Under the pieces are notes generated by a model. That model saw only the letters and a list, made by a program, of their open reading frames with translations, was not told where the DNA came from and ran no database searches. Shown here in pieces: positions 1 to 8,488 of a stretch of 64,000 bases of DNA (positions are counted from its first letter, which is position 1; each line of letters begins with the position of its first letter). Source of the stretch: Archangium lipolyticum (GTDB lineage Bacteria; Myxococcota; Myxococcia; Myxococcales; Myxococcaceae); contig NZ_JANKBZ010000005.1 in the NCBI RefSeq assembly GCF_024623785.1, forward strand, positions 186,001 to 250,000, given 5' to 3'. Both the position numbers and the translations under genes were made by a program.

Positions 1-138
1 CGGAGTCCCACCGGAGGGGGCCGCGGCCTGCGAGGGGGCGGGCGGGGGAGTGGTGGGCGCGGGCTGCGTCTTCTTCTCACAGGCGGCCACCAGCACGGTG
101 AGCGCGGCGAGCAACAACGGGACGGCGTGACGGCGCAT
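1..138 (-). CDS. Lipoprotein, N-terminal part only
   Basis: The first 46 codons of a leftward gene enter the window; the remainder lies beyond base 1. The ATG (138-136) has a good ribosome site, GGAGGAA, about six bases upstream. Residues 1-20 form a lipoprotein signal: positive MRRH, a hydrophobic run, then the lipobox LVAAC with Cys20 as the predicted lipidated residue. After it come a charged EKK and a Pro/Ala/Ser-rich linker, as is usual for outer-membrane-tethered lipoproteins. No domain is visible in what is present, so no function is given. Confidence 0.75.
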   Translation of the reverse strand, partial: MRRHAVPLLLAALTVLVAACEKKTQPAPTTPPPAPSQAAAPSGGTP

Positions 139-775
139 GCGGATTTCCTCCAGGGACGGCAAGGGGGGCGCCCGCCTTCTAGCGCACTCCGGAGGCTCTG
201 GCGCTCCGCGTCTCACGGCGTGGTGAAGGGTTTCTCACCTCACGTGAAAAGACCAGGGCGTCCGCATCCGGGTGCATCTGCCGCTCCTGCCTGCTTCATG
301 TGCCGTGACGGCAATCGCTGTCCGTGGTCACGGTTGGTTTTCACGTCTCGTGACGGCAATTGCTGTCAGCCGTCACGGCTGGTTTTCACGTCTCGTGACA
401 GCAATTGCTGTCTGCCGTCACGAGTGTTTTTCATGCGTCGTGACGGTCGACGGCAATGACTGTCACGGCTGGGAGGGTCGATTTTCGCTAAGTCTGCTCA
501 AAAATGGAGGATTCTCTTAAAGTGAAAAGATTGGTTTTGAGTTGCGCGTCCACCACTGATTGTGCGATTAGTGCGTGCCTGAGAGCGACGCGCTCTCTTC
601 GAGGGGGAAGTCCAAAGACAAGAGCATCGAGGTTGGATATCGGGATGCGTGCTGGCGCCTGACCGGGTGGCTCGCGCGGCTCCCGAGCGGTGTTCTCTTG
701 TCCGCCGGATGTATGTGCTGGGCCGGCCAATTCCCGCTCGACATCAAAAACGCAAGTCGTTGAGGGAGCACTATT
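139..775. other. Gene-free region between divergent lipoprotein genes
   Basis: About 640 bases separate the leftward lipoprotein start and the rightward Hint lipoprotein. Open frames here are short and proline/arginine-rich in the way of shadow frames, and none has a convincing start. The region is visibly less GC-rich than its neighbours between about 300 and 570. The distinctive content is the 45-bp tandem array described separately. Both flanking genes read away from it, so it must hold promoters for both, but I cannot point to convincing -35/-10 hexamers. Confidence 0.5.
305..484. repeat. Four 45-bp tandem units with internal palindromes
   Basis: Units start at 305, 350, 395 and 440, exactly 45 bases apart; the fourth is the most degenerate. 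Each starts GTGACRGCAATYGCTGTC (diverged in unit 4). The third copy contains GACAGCAATTGCTGTC, a perfect 16-base palindrome. Each unit then has a GCCGTCAC-like block complementary to its own GTGACGGC start, so a unit can fold as a hairpin, followed by GGTTTTCACGTCTC. One frame is open through the array, giving a 15-residue repeat, but no good start supports translation. The layout suits an operator or structural array between divergent genes. Confidence 0.85.
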
Positions 776-1714
776 ATGACGCGTAGTGGCTTTGTGGCTG
801 CTATTTGGTTGGGAGTCTCTCTATCCGCCGTGGGTTGTGGGGGGACGGAGGTCTCCAGCGAGACGGAGGCGCTCGCGAGCGCCGAGCAGGCGATGGATTG
901 CCGCGATTGCGGCGGCCCTGGGAATGAGCCCGAGGATCCCGTGGATCCGCCGCCCCCGCCCCCTCCTTGCCCGAGCGTCCTCCCGGAGCCGGCCGACCGG
1001 TGGTCCATCGAGTGCAAGTACAAGGGGGGCTCGCTGCCGCGTTGTGCCTATGCCATTCCGGCGGAGGTCTGCACTTCCTGGCAGAACAACGCCAGGTTTC
1101 ACAACCTGGTGACCGACGATGGGCTCGCGTACCTCCGCGAGGCCCACCTCTGCCCGTCCGTGATGGACTACGGGCGTTGGGCCAATGACTGGCACATCGC
1201 CTCCGTCTGCCCGGAGGGGTGCTTCGAGGCCAGCACGCGCATCATGAGCATCGGCTCCGAGGGCCAGCTGCTCTGGATGGCCGCCGAGGCGCTCTCCGTC
1301 GAGAGCGTGCTCGCCAGCCTCAGCTCGGAGGCGTCCCTGGATGCTCCCCTCTTCAACCCCCGGTCGATCGAGAACATGACCAAGGGGCCCGAGGAGCAGT
1401 CGCTCTACGTCTTCGTCCTCGACCAGGGACAGACGCTCAAAGTCACCCAGAACCACGGCATGCTCCTGGCCGACGGCCGCATGGTCAAGGCGAGCGACGT
1501 CACGAAGAAGGACTCCTTCGTGGGGGTCGACGGCTCCCATCTGAAGGTGAAGGACATCCTGCGCGAGACGACCAGCAAGGACGTCTACAACTTCCGCGTG
1601 GATTCCTCCGAGGTGAGTGAGCACATCATCGCCGCGGAAGGTGTCCTGGTGGGCGACCTCGCCTGGCAGGGCGAGCTCTCGCACGAGCTCGGTTCCATCA
1701 ACCTGCGCAAGTAA
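776..1714 (+). CDS. Hint-domain lipoprotein
   Basis: A 312-residue exported lipoprotein. Residues 1-21 carry a signal ending in the lipobox SAVGC (Cys21), followed by an acidic and poly-proline linker (about 51-66). The middle region (70-148) is Cys-containing and unrecognised. From Cys149 the sequence fits a Hint (hedgehog/intein) fold: CFEASTRI in the block A position, VTQNHGML (223-230) in the block B position, DVYNFRVD, and EHIIAAEGVLVGD near the end. The His-Asn that ends splicing inteins is absent, so autocleavage or no activity is likelier than protein splicing. Start: ATG with GAGGGAG about nine bases upstream. It heads a run of exported-protein genes on the same strand. The Hint call is pattern-based. 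Confidence 0.7.
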   Translation: MTRSGFVAAIWLGVSLSAVGCGGTEVSSETEALASAEQAMDCRDCGGPGNEPEDPVDPPPPPPPCPSVLPEPADRWSIECKYKGGSLPRCAYAIPAEVCTSWQNNARFHNLVTDDGLAYLREAHLCPSVMDYGRWANDWHIASVCPEGCFEASTRIMSIGSEGQLLWMAAEALSVESVLASLSSEASLDAPLFNPRSIENMTKGPEEQSLYVFVLDQGQTLKVTQNHGMLLADGRMVKASDVTKKDSFVGVDGSHLKVKDILRETTSKDVYNFRVDSSEVSEHIIAAEGVLVGDLAWQGELSHELGSINLRK

Positions 1715-1830
1715 TGTCTGTCGTCTAGCGGAGCAGTGGGGGAGGGCGCCGTCCTCGAGGGATGGCATCTCCCCCGCCTCCCGTTCCCTGACGCGCTCCG
1801 CGAGCCCTCGCGGCTTCCCTGGAGCGTGTC

Positions 1831-2691
1831 ATGAGGTCAATGATGAGGAATCCACGCACAGTCGCGGGCGCGGCGGTTCTCGCGCTCCTGGTCGCTGTCT
1901 CACTCGTGCTGCTCGGGCGTGAAGGCGCGCACGAGGAGGCCCCGGCGGTTGCCGGGCCGGCACCATCCGTTCCGGCTCCCAGGGCCGTATCCGCGGTTGC
2001 CACCGCGTCCCAGGACGCCTCACCGACCCTCCCGGCCACGGGTGCACCCCAGCAGGTGCTCCAGGACATGGAGGAGAACGTCCGCGTGATGGCCCAGGAG
2101 CGGCTCTCCTCCATGGAGCCCGCACGGCCCGCGGAGAACGTGGGACGGTTCAAGAGGGAAAACGTCGAGCAGGTGCGCGATGCCTTCCGCGAGATGCTCG
2201 CCTACCAGGGGCTCTTCAACAGCAGACGCGAGCGCAAGCGGCTCGCGGCGGAGGTGCTCGACAACCCGGAGGGGCGCGACATCGCCGCCCAGACCCTGTC
2301 GGACCCTGCCTTCGCCAAACAGGCCTTCGGAGAGTTCCAGGCGGAGGCCCGCTATTTCGCCGTCGAGGTCGTCCGCGAGGCGACGCGGCGCGGCGACGAT
2401 GCACTTGCCTTGTCCGTCGTGAGCGGTCTGACGTCGGAGCTCGCGGCCGCCCGGGGCGAGCTCGATCGCGGCCGCACCCAGGATCTCCAGGACCTTCTCA
2501 GGACATTCGCCGAGGTGAAGGGCCCGGGGGCCTTCCAATCCAGGCAGCAACTGGCGGAGCAGCTCGGCTACAGCCGGAATCTCCCCTTCGAGATTCGCAA
2601 AATCTATATCGACTCACTCGTTTCGGGCTTCTGGGTGACGACGGACATCGAGGAAGCCAAACGCGTGGCCATGCTGGCCGTCGGAGGATGA
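1831..2691 (+). CDS. Membrane-anchored helical protein, unknown function
   Basis: A 286-residue protein with one N-terminal membrane segment (about residues 11-29) followed by an Ala/Pro/Val-rich linker to about residue 75. The rest is predicted to be almost wholly alpha-helical and highly charged, with many Glu/Arg pairs. There is no lipobox and no family I recognise. The most probable topology is inner-membrane anchor with a periplasmic helical domain. Its stop (2689-2691) is one base from the ATG of the subtilase-like gene, so the two are almost certainly cotranscribed. Alternative ATG codons lie at residues 4 and 5 and would not change the topology. Confidence 0.65.
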   Translation: MRSMMRNPRTVAGAAVLALLVAVSLVLLGREGAHEEAPAVAGPAPSVPAPRAVSAVATASQDASPTLPATGAPQQVLQDMEENVRVMAQERLSSMEPARPAENVGRFKRENVEQVRDAFREMLAYQGLFNSRRERKRLAAEVLDNPEGRDIAAQTLSDPAFAKQAFGEFQAEARYFAVEVVREATRRGDDALALSVVSGLTSELAAARGELDRGRTQDLQDLLRTFAEVKGPGAFQSRQQLAEQLGYSRNLPFEIRKIYIDSLVSGFWVTTDIEEAKRVAMLAVGG

Positions 2692-2692
2692 C

Positions 2693-4084
2693 ATGTGGGA
2701 ATGCAAGACGCGTTTCATGAAGGGGACTGCCTGTGGGGTCCTTCTCTTGTCCGTCGTGGGTTGTGAGCTGGCTCCCCCAGGGGGGGTGGAGGACGGAGGA
2801 AGTATCCTTGCCCAGCCCGCCGCGCTGAGCGAGCAGGTCTCCGAGGCGAAGCAGGCCATCGAGCAGGACCGGTGCTTCCTGGAATCGGCGGATGACAGCG
2901 CCTGTGATTGGGCGTCCTACGTCTACTCCCCGGGGGACTTCGCCATGACGCGGGATACGGGTGAAGCCATCCTGGTCATCGACCAGTTCCCCTACCTCCA
3001 CACGGGTCTGCTCCGTTACCGCAACCGTCTGAAGGGCTTCTTCCGGGCCCGGCCAGGAGGGCACATCGAGCCCGCTTCGCACACCTGGAGGGTTCCCAGG
3101 GTGCTGGGCGAGGTCCTCACCCGGTTCGCCTCCCCGGACTTCATCCCCGCCGCGAGCCTGGGTGAGCTCGTGACCCCCATCCTCACGACCTATCGCGGTC
3201 ATGTCGACATGTTCGGCCACGGGCTGACGGTCTTCGCCGCGCTCGTCGATCGGGTTCCCCACCACGCCATCGTCCTGTTGGACGTGGACTCACTCTTCCT
3301 TTCGACCCTCGCGCCGGAGTCCTTCTGCGCGCCTGGCACGGACCCTGGAGCCCAGCAGCGGCTCGAGGCGGTGGCCCGGACCACGGCGGACGGGCTGCGC
3401 GGGGTGATGCACGAAAAGGGGGTCCGCTACATCAACGCGAGCTTTGGCTTCAGCATGAAGGTCATCCGTGAGGAGTGGCAACGTGTCTGTCGGAGCCCTC
3501 TCCCCGGTGACGACGTGTTGCGCGCGAAGCTGTTGGCCTACGCGCCCATCATGGACGCGCTGTTCAACACGGAGGGCGTCTTCGCGGTGCACGCCTCGGA
3601 CCAGGTTCAGGCTCCGGAAGACTCCCCCTTCGACCTCGCCTCCAGTGCCTATCCCAACCGGCTGCGCATCGGTGTCTTCGGCGCGCTCGAGTCCGGCGTC
3701 GACACGCGGGGGCGGGGGGCGACACGGCTTCCCGACTTCGCGTTCCCCAAGCCTGGTGACGCGGACCTGTACATCAATCACGGGTGCGACCTGTACTCGA
3801 ACTGCAACGCGACGCCGCTCAGGGTCGCGGGCCTGAGCGGGGTTGGTTCGGGCACCCTCCTGTATCTCAGCACCTCGTGGGCGGCTCCCGTGGCCCTGGC
3901 GCGCTTCATCTCGTTGCGTCAGGAGACCTCCTGCTCCGCTCCCCTGTCGAACCCGCTCATCCAGCAGCTCGCGCAAGAGCTCACTCCCTCCGAGTGCCCG
4001 GCGCTTCCGGAGGGAAAATGCATCTTCCAGGATCCCCTGAAACACAAGCAGTTCGAGGTCTACCGGCTCGGATACACGAATTGA
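2693..4084 (+). CDS. Subtilase-like (S8 fold) lipoprotein
   Basis: A 463-residue lipoprotein with lipobox SVVGC (Cys24); an internal ATG at residue 9 could be the real start. The order and spacing of motifs match subtilisin-family serine proteases: Asp97 in AILVIDQ, His176 in DMFGHGLTVFA, an oxyanion-type Asn248 in YINASFG, and Ser395 in LSTSWAAPVALARF, equivalent to the GTSMAAP block. The region between His and Ser is unusually long and Cys-containing. All triad residues are present, so it may be active although overall divergence is high. It lies one base after the helical protein and 24 bases before the next exported protein. A plausible role is processing of the co-encoded exported proteins, which is inference. 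Confidence 0.7.
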   Translation: MWECKTRFMKGTACGVLLLSVVGCELAPPGGVEDGGSILAQPAALSEQVSEAKQAIEQDRCFLESADDSACDWASYVYSPGDFAMTRDTGEAILVIDQFPYLHTGLLRYRNRLKGFFRARPGGHIEPASHTWRVPRVLGEVLTRFASPDFIPAASLGELVTPILTTYRGHVDMFGHGLTVFAALVDRVPHHAIVLLDVDSLFLSTLAPESFCAPGTDPGAQQRLEAVARTTADGLRGVMHEKGVRYINASFGFSMKVIREEWQRVCRSPLPGDDVLRAKLLAYAPIMDALFNTEGVFAVHASDQVQAPEDSPFDLASSAYPNRLRIGVFGALESGVDTRGRGATRLPDFAFPKPGDADLYINHGCDLYSNCNATPLRVAGLSGVGSGTLLYLSTSWAAPVALARFISLRQETSCSAPLSNPLIQQLAQELTPSECPALPEGKCIFQDPLKHKQFEVYRLGYTN

Positions 4085-4108
4085 CATCGCCAGGATGAAC
4101 AAGAACCC

Positions 4109-4753
4109 ATGAACAAATCCATCGCCCCCCTCGTTTCCCTGTTGTTCCTCTGCGCCTCGACGGCCATGGCGCAGCAGTCTCCCGTCGACGTCACGACCTA
4201 TGGAACGGGAGGAATCCGGTACACCGTCAACAGTTCCGGGTTCGAGACGCCCTTCCCCTATGGCCAGAAGACGGACGCGGCCTATACCCTGCCGTACGAT
4301 AGCGCCTACCGGCCCGGCTGCTTGGCGCTGTCGCCGCAGCTGCCCATCGGTCACGCCGCCGGGTACGCACAGTACATCCCCGTCATGACCGTGACCTGGA
4401 GTGGCCCGCTCAACGACCAGAACCAGTACCAGGTCAACCTGGGTCAGGTGATGGCGGTGGTCACCAAGGTCGACGGCACGCAGGAGACGTATTCCGCGCT
4501 CTTCGGGACTCAACACATGCCGAACCGCTTCCTGCTCTACGAGGATCCGATCCTGGGGCGCATCTTCTGGGGCCAGATCGAGAACTCGCTCACCGCCAAG
4601 ACCGTTCCGGTGATGCTCCAGTTCGAGGTCGAAGAGCAGGACTTCGTCCAGATCTCCGTCTGCAACCTCATGCCGAACACCGGCCTGACGCTTCGCAAGC
4701 TCGTTCTTCAGTCGTGGCCCTACGAGGGGGCCTGGTTCGGGAGCAATCCGTGA
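4109..4753 (+). CDS. Secreted protein, unknown
   Basis: A 214-residue protein with a clear Sec signal peptide (MNKSIAPLVSLLFLCASTAMA, cleavage after about residue 22, before QSPVD). The mature part looks beta-rich, with many Tyr, Thr, Gly and Pro residues and two cysteines (in RPGCLALSP and ISVCNLMP). I recognise no family. The next gene starts inside its stop codon (GTGA, 4750-4753), so the two are translationally coupled and their products may act together. The following protein shares short features with it, including an RPGC motif, so they could be distant relatives. Confidence 0.65.
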   Translation: MNKSIAPLVSLLFLCASTAMAQQSPVDVTTYGTGGIRYTVNSSGFETPFPYGQKTDAAYTLPYDSAYRPGCLALSPQLPIGHAAGYAQYIPVMTVTWSGPLNDQNQYQVNLGQVMAVVTKVDGTQETYSALFGTQHMPNRFLLYEDPILGRIFWGQIENSLTAKTVPVMLQFEVEEQDFVQISVCNLMPNTGLTLRKLVLQSWPYEGAWFGSNP

Positions 4754-5565
4754 AAAATCTCATCTCATCATTGGTGGTGGCCGGTGTGGCGTTCCTGGGC
4801 GCGGAGGCCTCCGCGCAGGAGAACCTGCTCGTCTGCCAGAACAGCGGGTTCAGTCTCTACCGCTGCTCGCTGACGAAGAAGCTGCTGGCCGCGCCCATCC
4901 TCGAGGACGGGACGATCTACGAGACGGACTACACCATCTCCTACAGCTTCCCGTGCAGTGGCCACGCCATCAACGTCGGCGTCGCGACGGACCAGGAGTA
5001 CGTGCCTTTCGTCATGGGCGCCACGAATGGACTGCTCACCGGGGTCGTCGGCAATGGGACGTTGCAGACCTACGACCCGGACCCGGTCACCACCCAGCGG
5101 TTGAGCTTCCGGCCCGGCTGCTCGCTGACCGTGTCCAGCGCCAAGGTGTTCCCCTCCACCAACACCCTGGTGTTGTGGACGTCGCAGGCACAGTCGCAGG
5201 CGAAGATCATCAATCTCTCCGCGCAGCTCTACCTGCTGGCCAAGGACTACCACGCGCTGTCGACCTGGGATGACGCGAAGCTGAACCTCTTGAAGGAGAG
5301 GCTCGAGGCGCTCGTCACCGCCTTCCCCGCGAACATCCATTATAAGACGATGCTCGCCACGGTGAACAACGCACTGCTCAACCAGCCTCCGCCGGTTTCG
5401 CAGCCGGAGCTCGACGAAGCGGGGACGGAAGTCATCGCCGCCATTCGCGCCGAGCTCGACGCGGAGGTCGAGGCCGGGACGAATCTCGTCAATCGCTTCA
5501 TTCGCTGGCAGGCGCAGGCGGAGCAGTCGCTCGTGGACGCACTCGATAACGTCCCGGCGGTGTAG
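4750..5565 (+). CDS. Secreted protein, unknown, coupled to upstream gene
   Basis: A 271-residue protein starting at GTG 4750, overlapping the previous stop by four bases; this start gives a clean signal peptide (VKNLISSLVVAGVAFLGAEASA, cleavage before QENLL), whereas the upstream ATG at 4714 adds a non-signal extension. The mature N-terminal part (about 25-150) looks beta-rich with several Cys and the motif FRPGCSL, also seen in the preceding protein. The C-terminal part (about 155-271) is predicted helical, with VIAAIRAELDAEVEAG-type heptads. No family is recognised. A strong inverted repeat follows 14 bases after the stop and probably ends the transcript. Confidence 0.65.
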   Translation: MKNLISSLVVAGVAFLGAEASAQENLLVCQNSGFSLYRCSLTKKLLAAPILEDGTIYETDYTISYSFPCSGHAINVGVATDQEYVPFVMGATNGLLTGVVGNGTLQTYDPDPVTTQRLSFRPGCSLTVSSAKVFPSTNTLVLWTSQAQSQAKIINLSAQLYLLAKDYHALSTWDDAKLNLLKERLEALVTAFPANIHYKTMLATVNNALLNQPPPVSQPELDEAGTEVIAAIRAELDAEVEAGTNLVNRFIRWQAQAEQSLVDALDNVPAV

Positions 5566-5579
5566 TACCCCGATTCCAC

Positions 5580-5644
5580 GCACACGAGGGCTCTTCCCGC
5601 GGACTCCGGTATGGCCGGAGGCACCCGTGAGGGCCCTCGTGTGC
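5580..5644. terminator. Long inverted repeat, probable terminator
   Basis: GCACACGAGGGC (5580-5591) is matched exactly by its complement GCCCTCGTGTGC (5633-5644), enclosing an inner hairpin CTCCGG-TATGG-CCGGAG. It lies just after the stop of the coupled secreted-protein pair. There is no run of T after the stem, so termination is inferred from strength and position. Confidence 0.55.
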
Positions 5645-5758
5645 CTTCGCAATACCCCGGCCGTCTAGTTCAACCAGGGCCTGGCCTTCCCGGCCGGCCC
5701 GGCATGGAAGTGATCCGGGCCGGGCGGTGGATCGCTCCATGCTCAGTGGGAGAGTACC

Positions 5759-6889
5759 ATGAGACGTTGGGTGGGTTGTTTGTTATTGGCAGGCGCTCTC
5801 ACGTCCCCAGGTGGGGCCGTCGCGAGCGACGACATGGCGGAGCGTGAGGCGAAGGCGGTGAGGGCATACACCGCGGCCAACGCCGCCTCGCAGCGTCACG
5901 GGCACTATCGGCAGGCCCGCGACCTCTTCCTGAGCGGGGAGCGCAGTATCAGCGCCCGGACCGAGGCGTGGGAGCAGTCCGCCCAGGAATGGGTGGTGGG
6001 CTGGTTCAAGGTGATGGCGCTCGCGGACCTGCAGAAGGACATCCCGTACGCGGAGTTCGAGGCGGAGCTCCAGGGGCTGTTGCGCGAGCAGAGCGACGGC
6101 CTCCTCCAGCTCACGAACGAGGCAAAGGCCGTGAAGGCCTCGGCGGACATGGCCCTGGACCTGCTCGGCCCGGCGAACACCGAGCCGGTTCCTCCGGAGC
6201 TCTCCGAGTACGCCACCGTGCTGCAGAGCCTCTCGCAGCGGGAGAACGAGCTGCGCCTGGCGCTCTCGCAGGTGGGGCAGATCGCCACCAGCAGGCTGCC
6301 GCGGCTGGAGACCATCGCCAATGACTCGCGTCTGGGGGTGCTCGCCCGCGTCCGGATCGCACTGCTGGAGCGGGCCCGCTACCCGCTGGAGCAGACCCTG
6401 GCCTCGGTGCAGGCGCTGCTGACCGCGGAGAAGGTCGTGGATCCGATCCTGGCGAAGCTCACCCAGGCGGAGAACGACATGAACCGCTACGCGCTGAACC
6501 TGCAGATCTTCCACGTGGAGGAGTCGCTCACCCAGGCGCGGGCGCTGTGCATGAGCAGCCAGGCCACGCTCGCCACGCTCACGTCGCCAGCCAGCTACGT
6601 GGCCGCGGCGAAGGCGCGGGCCACCCAGCTCTGCACGGCCATCGAGGGGCACGCCACCGGGCTGCTCTCCTATGGCATTCCCAAGGCCGACCTCGTGTAT
6701 GAGTTCATCAACGTCGAGAAGGCCTCGCTCGGAGCGATCTGCAAGATCGCCAACCCGCCAGTGGCCTGCGAGAAGCTCGCGCTCCTGGCGGCACTGAAGC
6801 TGACGGATCTTCAGGCCATGTCCGACGCGAAGCTCCGGTTCGTCGAGTACGGGTGGACCGAGCAGTTCGAGGCCGCGCAGCGGAACTGA
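5759..6889 (+). CDS. Exported helical protein, unknown
   Basis: A 376-residue protein with an N-terminal signal sequence (MRRWVGCLLLAGALTSPGGAVA, cleavage near residue 22; Cys7 lies too early to be a lipobox). The mature protein is almost entirely alpha-helical, Ala/Leu/Glu-rich, and looks like a helical bundle or coiled coil. No repeats or motifs were recognised. The ATG follows GGGAGAG at a good distance. It begins a second segment after the inverted repeat, with the next gene starting only 12 bases after its stop. Confidence 0.6.
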   Translation: MRRWVGCLLLAGALTSPGGAVASDDMAEREAKAVRAYTAANAASQRHGHYRQARDLFLSGERSISARTEAWEQSAQEWVVGWFKVMALADLQKDIPYAEFEAELQGLLREQSDGLLQLTNEAKAVKASADMALDLLGPANTEPVPPELSEYATVLQSLSQRENELRLALSQVGQIATSRLPRLETIANDSRLGVLARVRIALLERARYPLEQTLASVQALLTAEKVVDPILAKLTQAENDMNRYALNLQIFHVEESLTQARALCMSSQATLATLTSPASYVAAAKARATQLCTAIEGHATGLLSYGIPKADLVYEFINVEKASLGAICKIANPPVACEKLALLAALKLTDLQAMSDAKLRFVEYGWTEQFEAAQRN

Positions 6890-6901
6890 GAGAGGACGAC
6901 C

Positions 6902-8488
6902 ATGAATACACGAATGATTGCAGTGGCCGTGTCGTCGCTCCTGGCCGTGGCGATGGTGGGATACGCTGGCGAGGCCTCCGCGGTGACGTGCGAGGAGCTC
7001 CAGCTCAACAAGAAGCCGCCCATCGCCTTCAACCCCATCCCGATGAAGAATCCCCAGACGGGCGAGCCGTACCTGCCCAACGAGGAGATCGAGGTCCAGC
7101 CCGGGGTGAAGATGCTCGCGAGCGACTTCTTCAACCAGGTCAATGATCTCGAGTACGACCTCAACCAGTGGGGCTACTCGCTGCGCGACACGGACATCTC
7201 GACGCTGTCCGAGCTCAAGACCTGCATCGAGCTGCTCGCGGCGCAGCGCAACCTCATCTCCGAGGACATCCGCCAGAACGGCCCCGGCCCCTGGTCCGTC
7301 GAAGACCGGCTCAAGAAGGTCGAGGCCGCGTGGAAGCGGTACACGGATCAGATCCCCTCGTGGGACGAGCTCTACCAGAAGGCCGATGACGAGAGCGTGA
7401 GGGTGTACCTCCCCGAAGTGCCACCCTTCAGCGCCCCGGTGCCGGAGATCAAGCGCGCCGAGCTCAAGCCGATGTTCAAGGAGCGCGCCTGGTCCTTCGA
7501 GGTGGGTGAGAAGTCGAAGCTGTGGTTGAACGCGCAGGCGAGCCTGTCGCTGCGCGCCAGCAAGGTGGATGCGGTGGGCGACGCGCGTGGCGCCCTCAAC
7601 GCGGCGCTGCTGGGCTTGTGGGAGGGCGAGGTGCTCTCGGCGCAGGCCCATGCCCAGGCTCCCGCCACCGACACGGGCCAGCTCCTGGTCGAGGTGCGCG
7701 GTGTGGGCAAGGTGCTCTGGAGCAAGAACTGGCAGCAGCAGGGCATCCGCTATGACGACAAGGTGGAGTGGCCGGTGCACTACGAAGTGAGCTACCGCTT
7801 CCAGATCGGCCCCATTCCCGCGAAAGCCATGTTCGGCTTCCAAGCCACGGCAGGCTCGAACTATGGCTATGACGTCCTTCCCCTCCAGGTTGGAGCCCAC
7901 GCCGTGCCCTTCGCCTCGGCGCGGGCCTATGCGCAGGTGGGGATCGATCTCGGCCTTGCTAGCGCGGGAGTGGGCGGCACGCTCATCCTCGCCGAGGACT
8001 TCGTCACCCTGCAGGGCGCCGCGCGGGTGGAGTTCGACGAGGAGCCCACCCTCATCGTGGAGCTCTCTGGCACCAACAGCCTGAACGCGCTCAGCGGCAG
8101 TCTCTACGCCTACGCCCGGGTGAATTACTTCTTCGGCAAGTGGGAGGGGCGCTGGGACTTCTTCAGGTGGGAGGGGTTCAAGCGCGACGGAAACCTCTTC
8201 AACTACAAGTGGGTGTGGAGCCCGAGTGGCGTGAAGGCCACGGGAGACCTCAAGGCCGAGGACGTGATGGAGGTGAACCAGGCCAACGCGGAGCTGCGGC
8301 TGCTGGAGATCGAGAACACCTCGCAGAGCCATCTCTGGGCGACGATGAAGGCGATCTCCGAGGACGTGAACAGCCCCGCGGTGGCGAAGGTGCTCACCGA
8401 GCACTCGCGTGTGAGCTCCATCGCGAGCGGACTGGATGAGCTGCTGCTGCAGTACGAGAACCAACTGAGGGAGTGGACGAAGTCATGA
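6902..8488 (+). CDS. Secreted beta-rich protein, unknown, paired with LLT-like gene
   Basis: A 528-residue secreted protein with a signal peptide ending ASA (residue 27). Residues about 30-180 look helical; about 195-430 alternate strand and Gly-rich turns, with repeated aromatic and alanine patterns such as AYAQVGIDLGLASAG, ARVEF and LYAYARVNYFFG; the last hundred residues are helical again. The middle is reminiscent of an amphipathic beta-sheet that could bind lipid or an outer-membrane surface, but I cannot assign a family. Its stop overlaps the start of the next gene by ATGA (8485-8488), so it is coupled to the lipid-transfer-like protein. It begins 12 bases after the helical exported protein, with GAGAGGA as ribosome site. 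Confidence 0.62.
   Translation: MNTRMIAVAVSSLLAVAMVGYAGEASAVTCEELQLNKKPPIAFNPIPMKNPQTGEPYLPNEEIEVQPGVKMLASDFFNQVNDLEYDLNQWGYSLRDTDISTLSELKTCIELLAAQRNLISEDIRQNGPGPWSVEDRLKKVEAAWKRYTDQIPSWDELYQKADDESVRVYLPEVPPFSAPVPEIKRAELKPMFKERAWSFEVGEKSKLWLNAQASLSLRASKVDAVGDARGALNAALLGLWEGEVLSAQAHAQAPATDTGQLLVEVRGVGKVLWSKNWQQQGIRYDDKVEWPVHYEVSYRFQIGPIPAKAMFGFQATAGSNYGYDVLPLQVGAHAVPFASARAYAQVGIDLGLASAGVGGTLILAEDFVTLQGAARVEFDEEPTLIVELSGTNSLNALSGSLYAYARVNYFFGKWEGRWDFFRWEGFKRDGNLFNYKWVWSPSGVKATGDLKAEDVMEVNQANAELRLLEIENTSQSHLWATMKAISEDVNSPAVAKVLTEHSRVSSIASGLDELLLQYENQLREWTKS

Noticed and set aside
305-484. CRISPR array
   Set aside because: The entire 45-base unit repeats and there are no distinct spacers; no cas genes nearby.
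127-520. Small proteins encoded over the 45-bp repeats
   Set aside because: Two frames are open but neither has a good start or a sensible product; the 15-residue repeat is a consequence of the DNA repeat.
5783-8464. Very long leftward open frame (893 codons)
   Set aside because: It is antisense to two well-supported rightward genes with signal peptides and coupled junctions; its His/Leu/Arg-rich translation is typical of a shadow frame in high-GC DNA.
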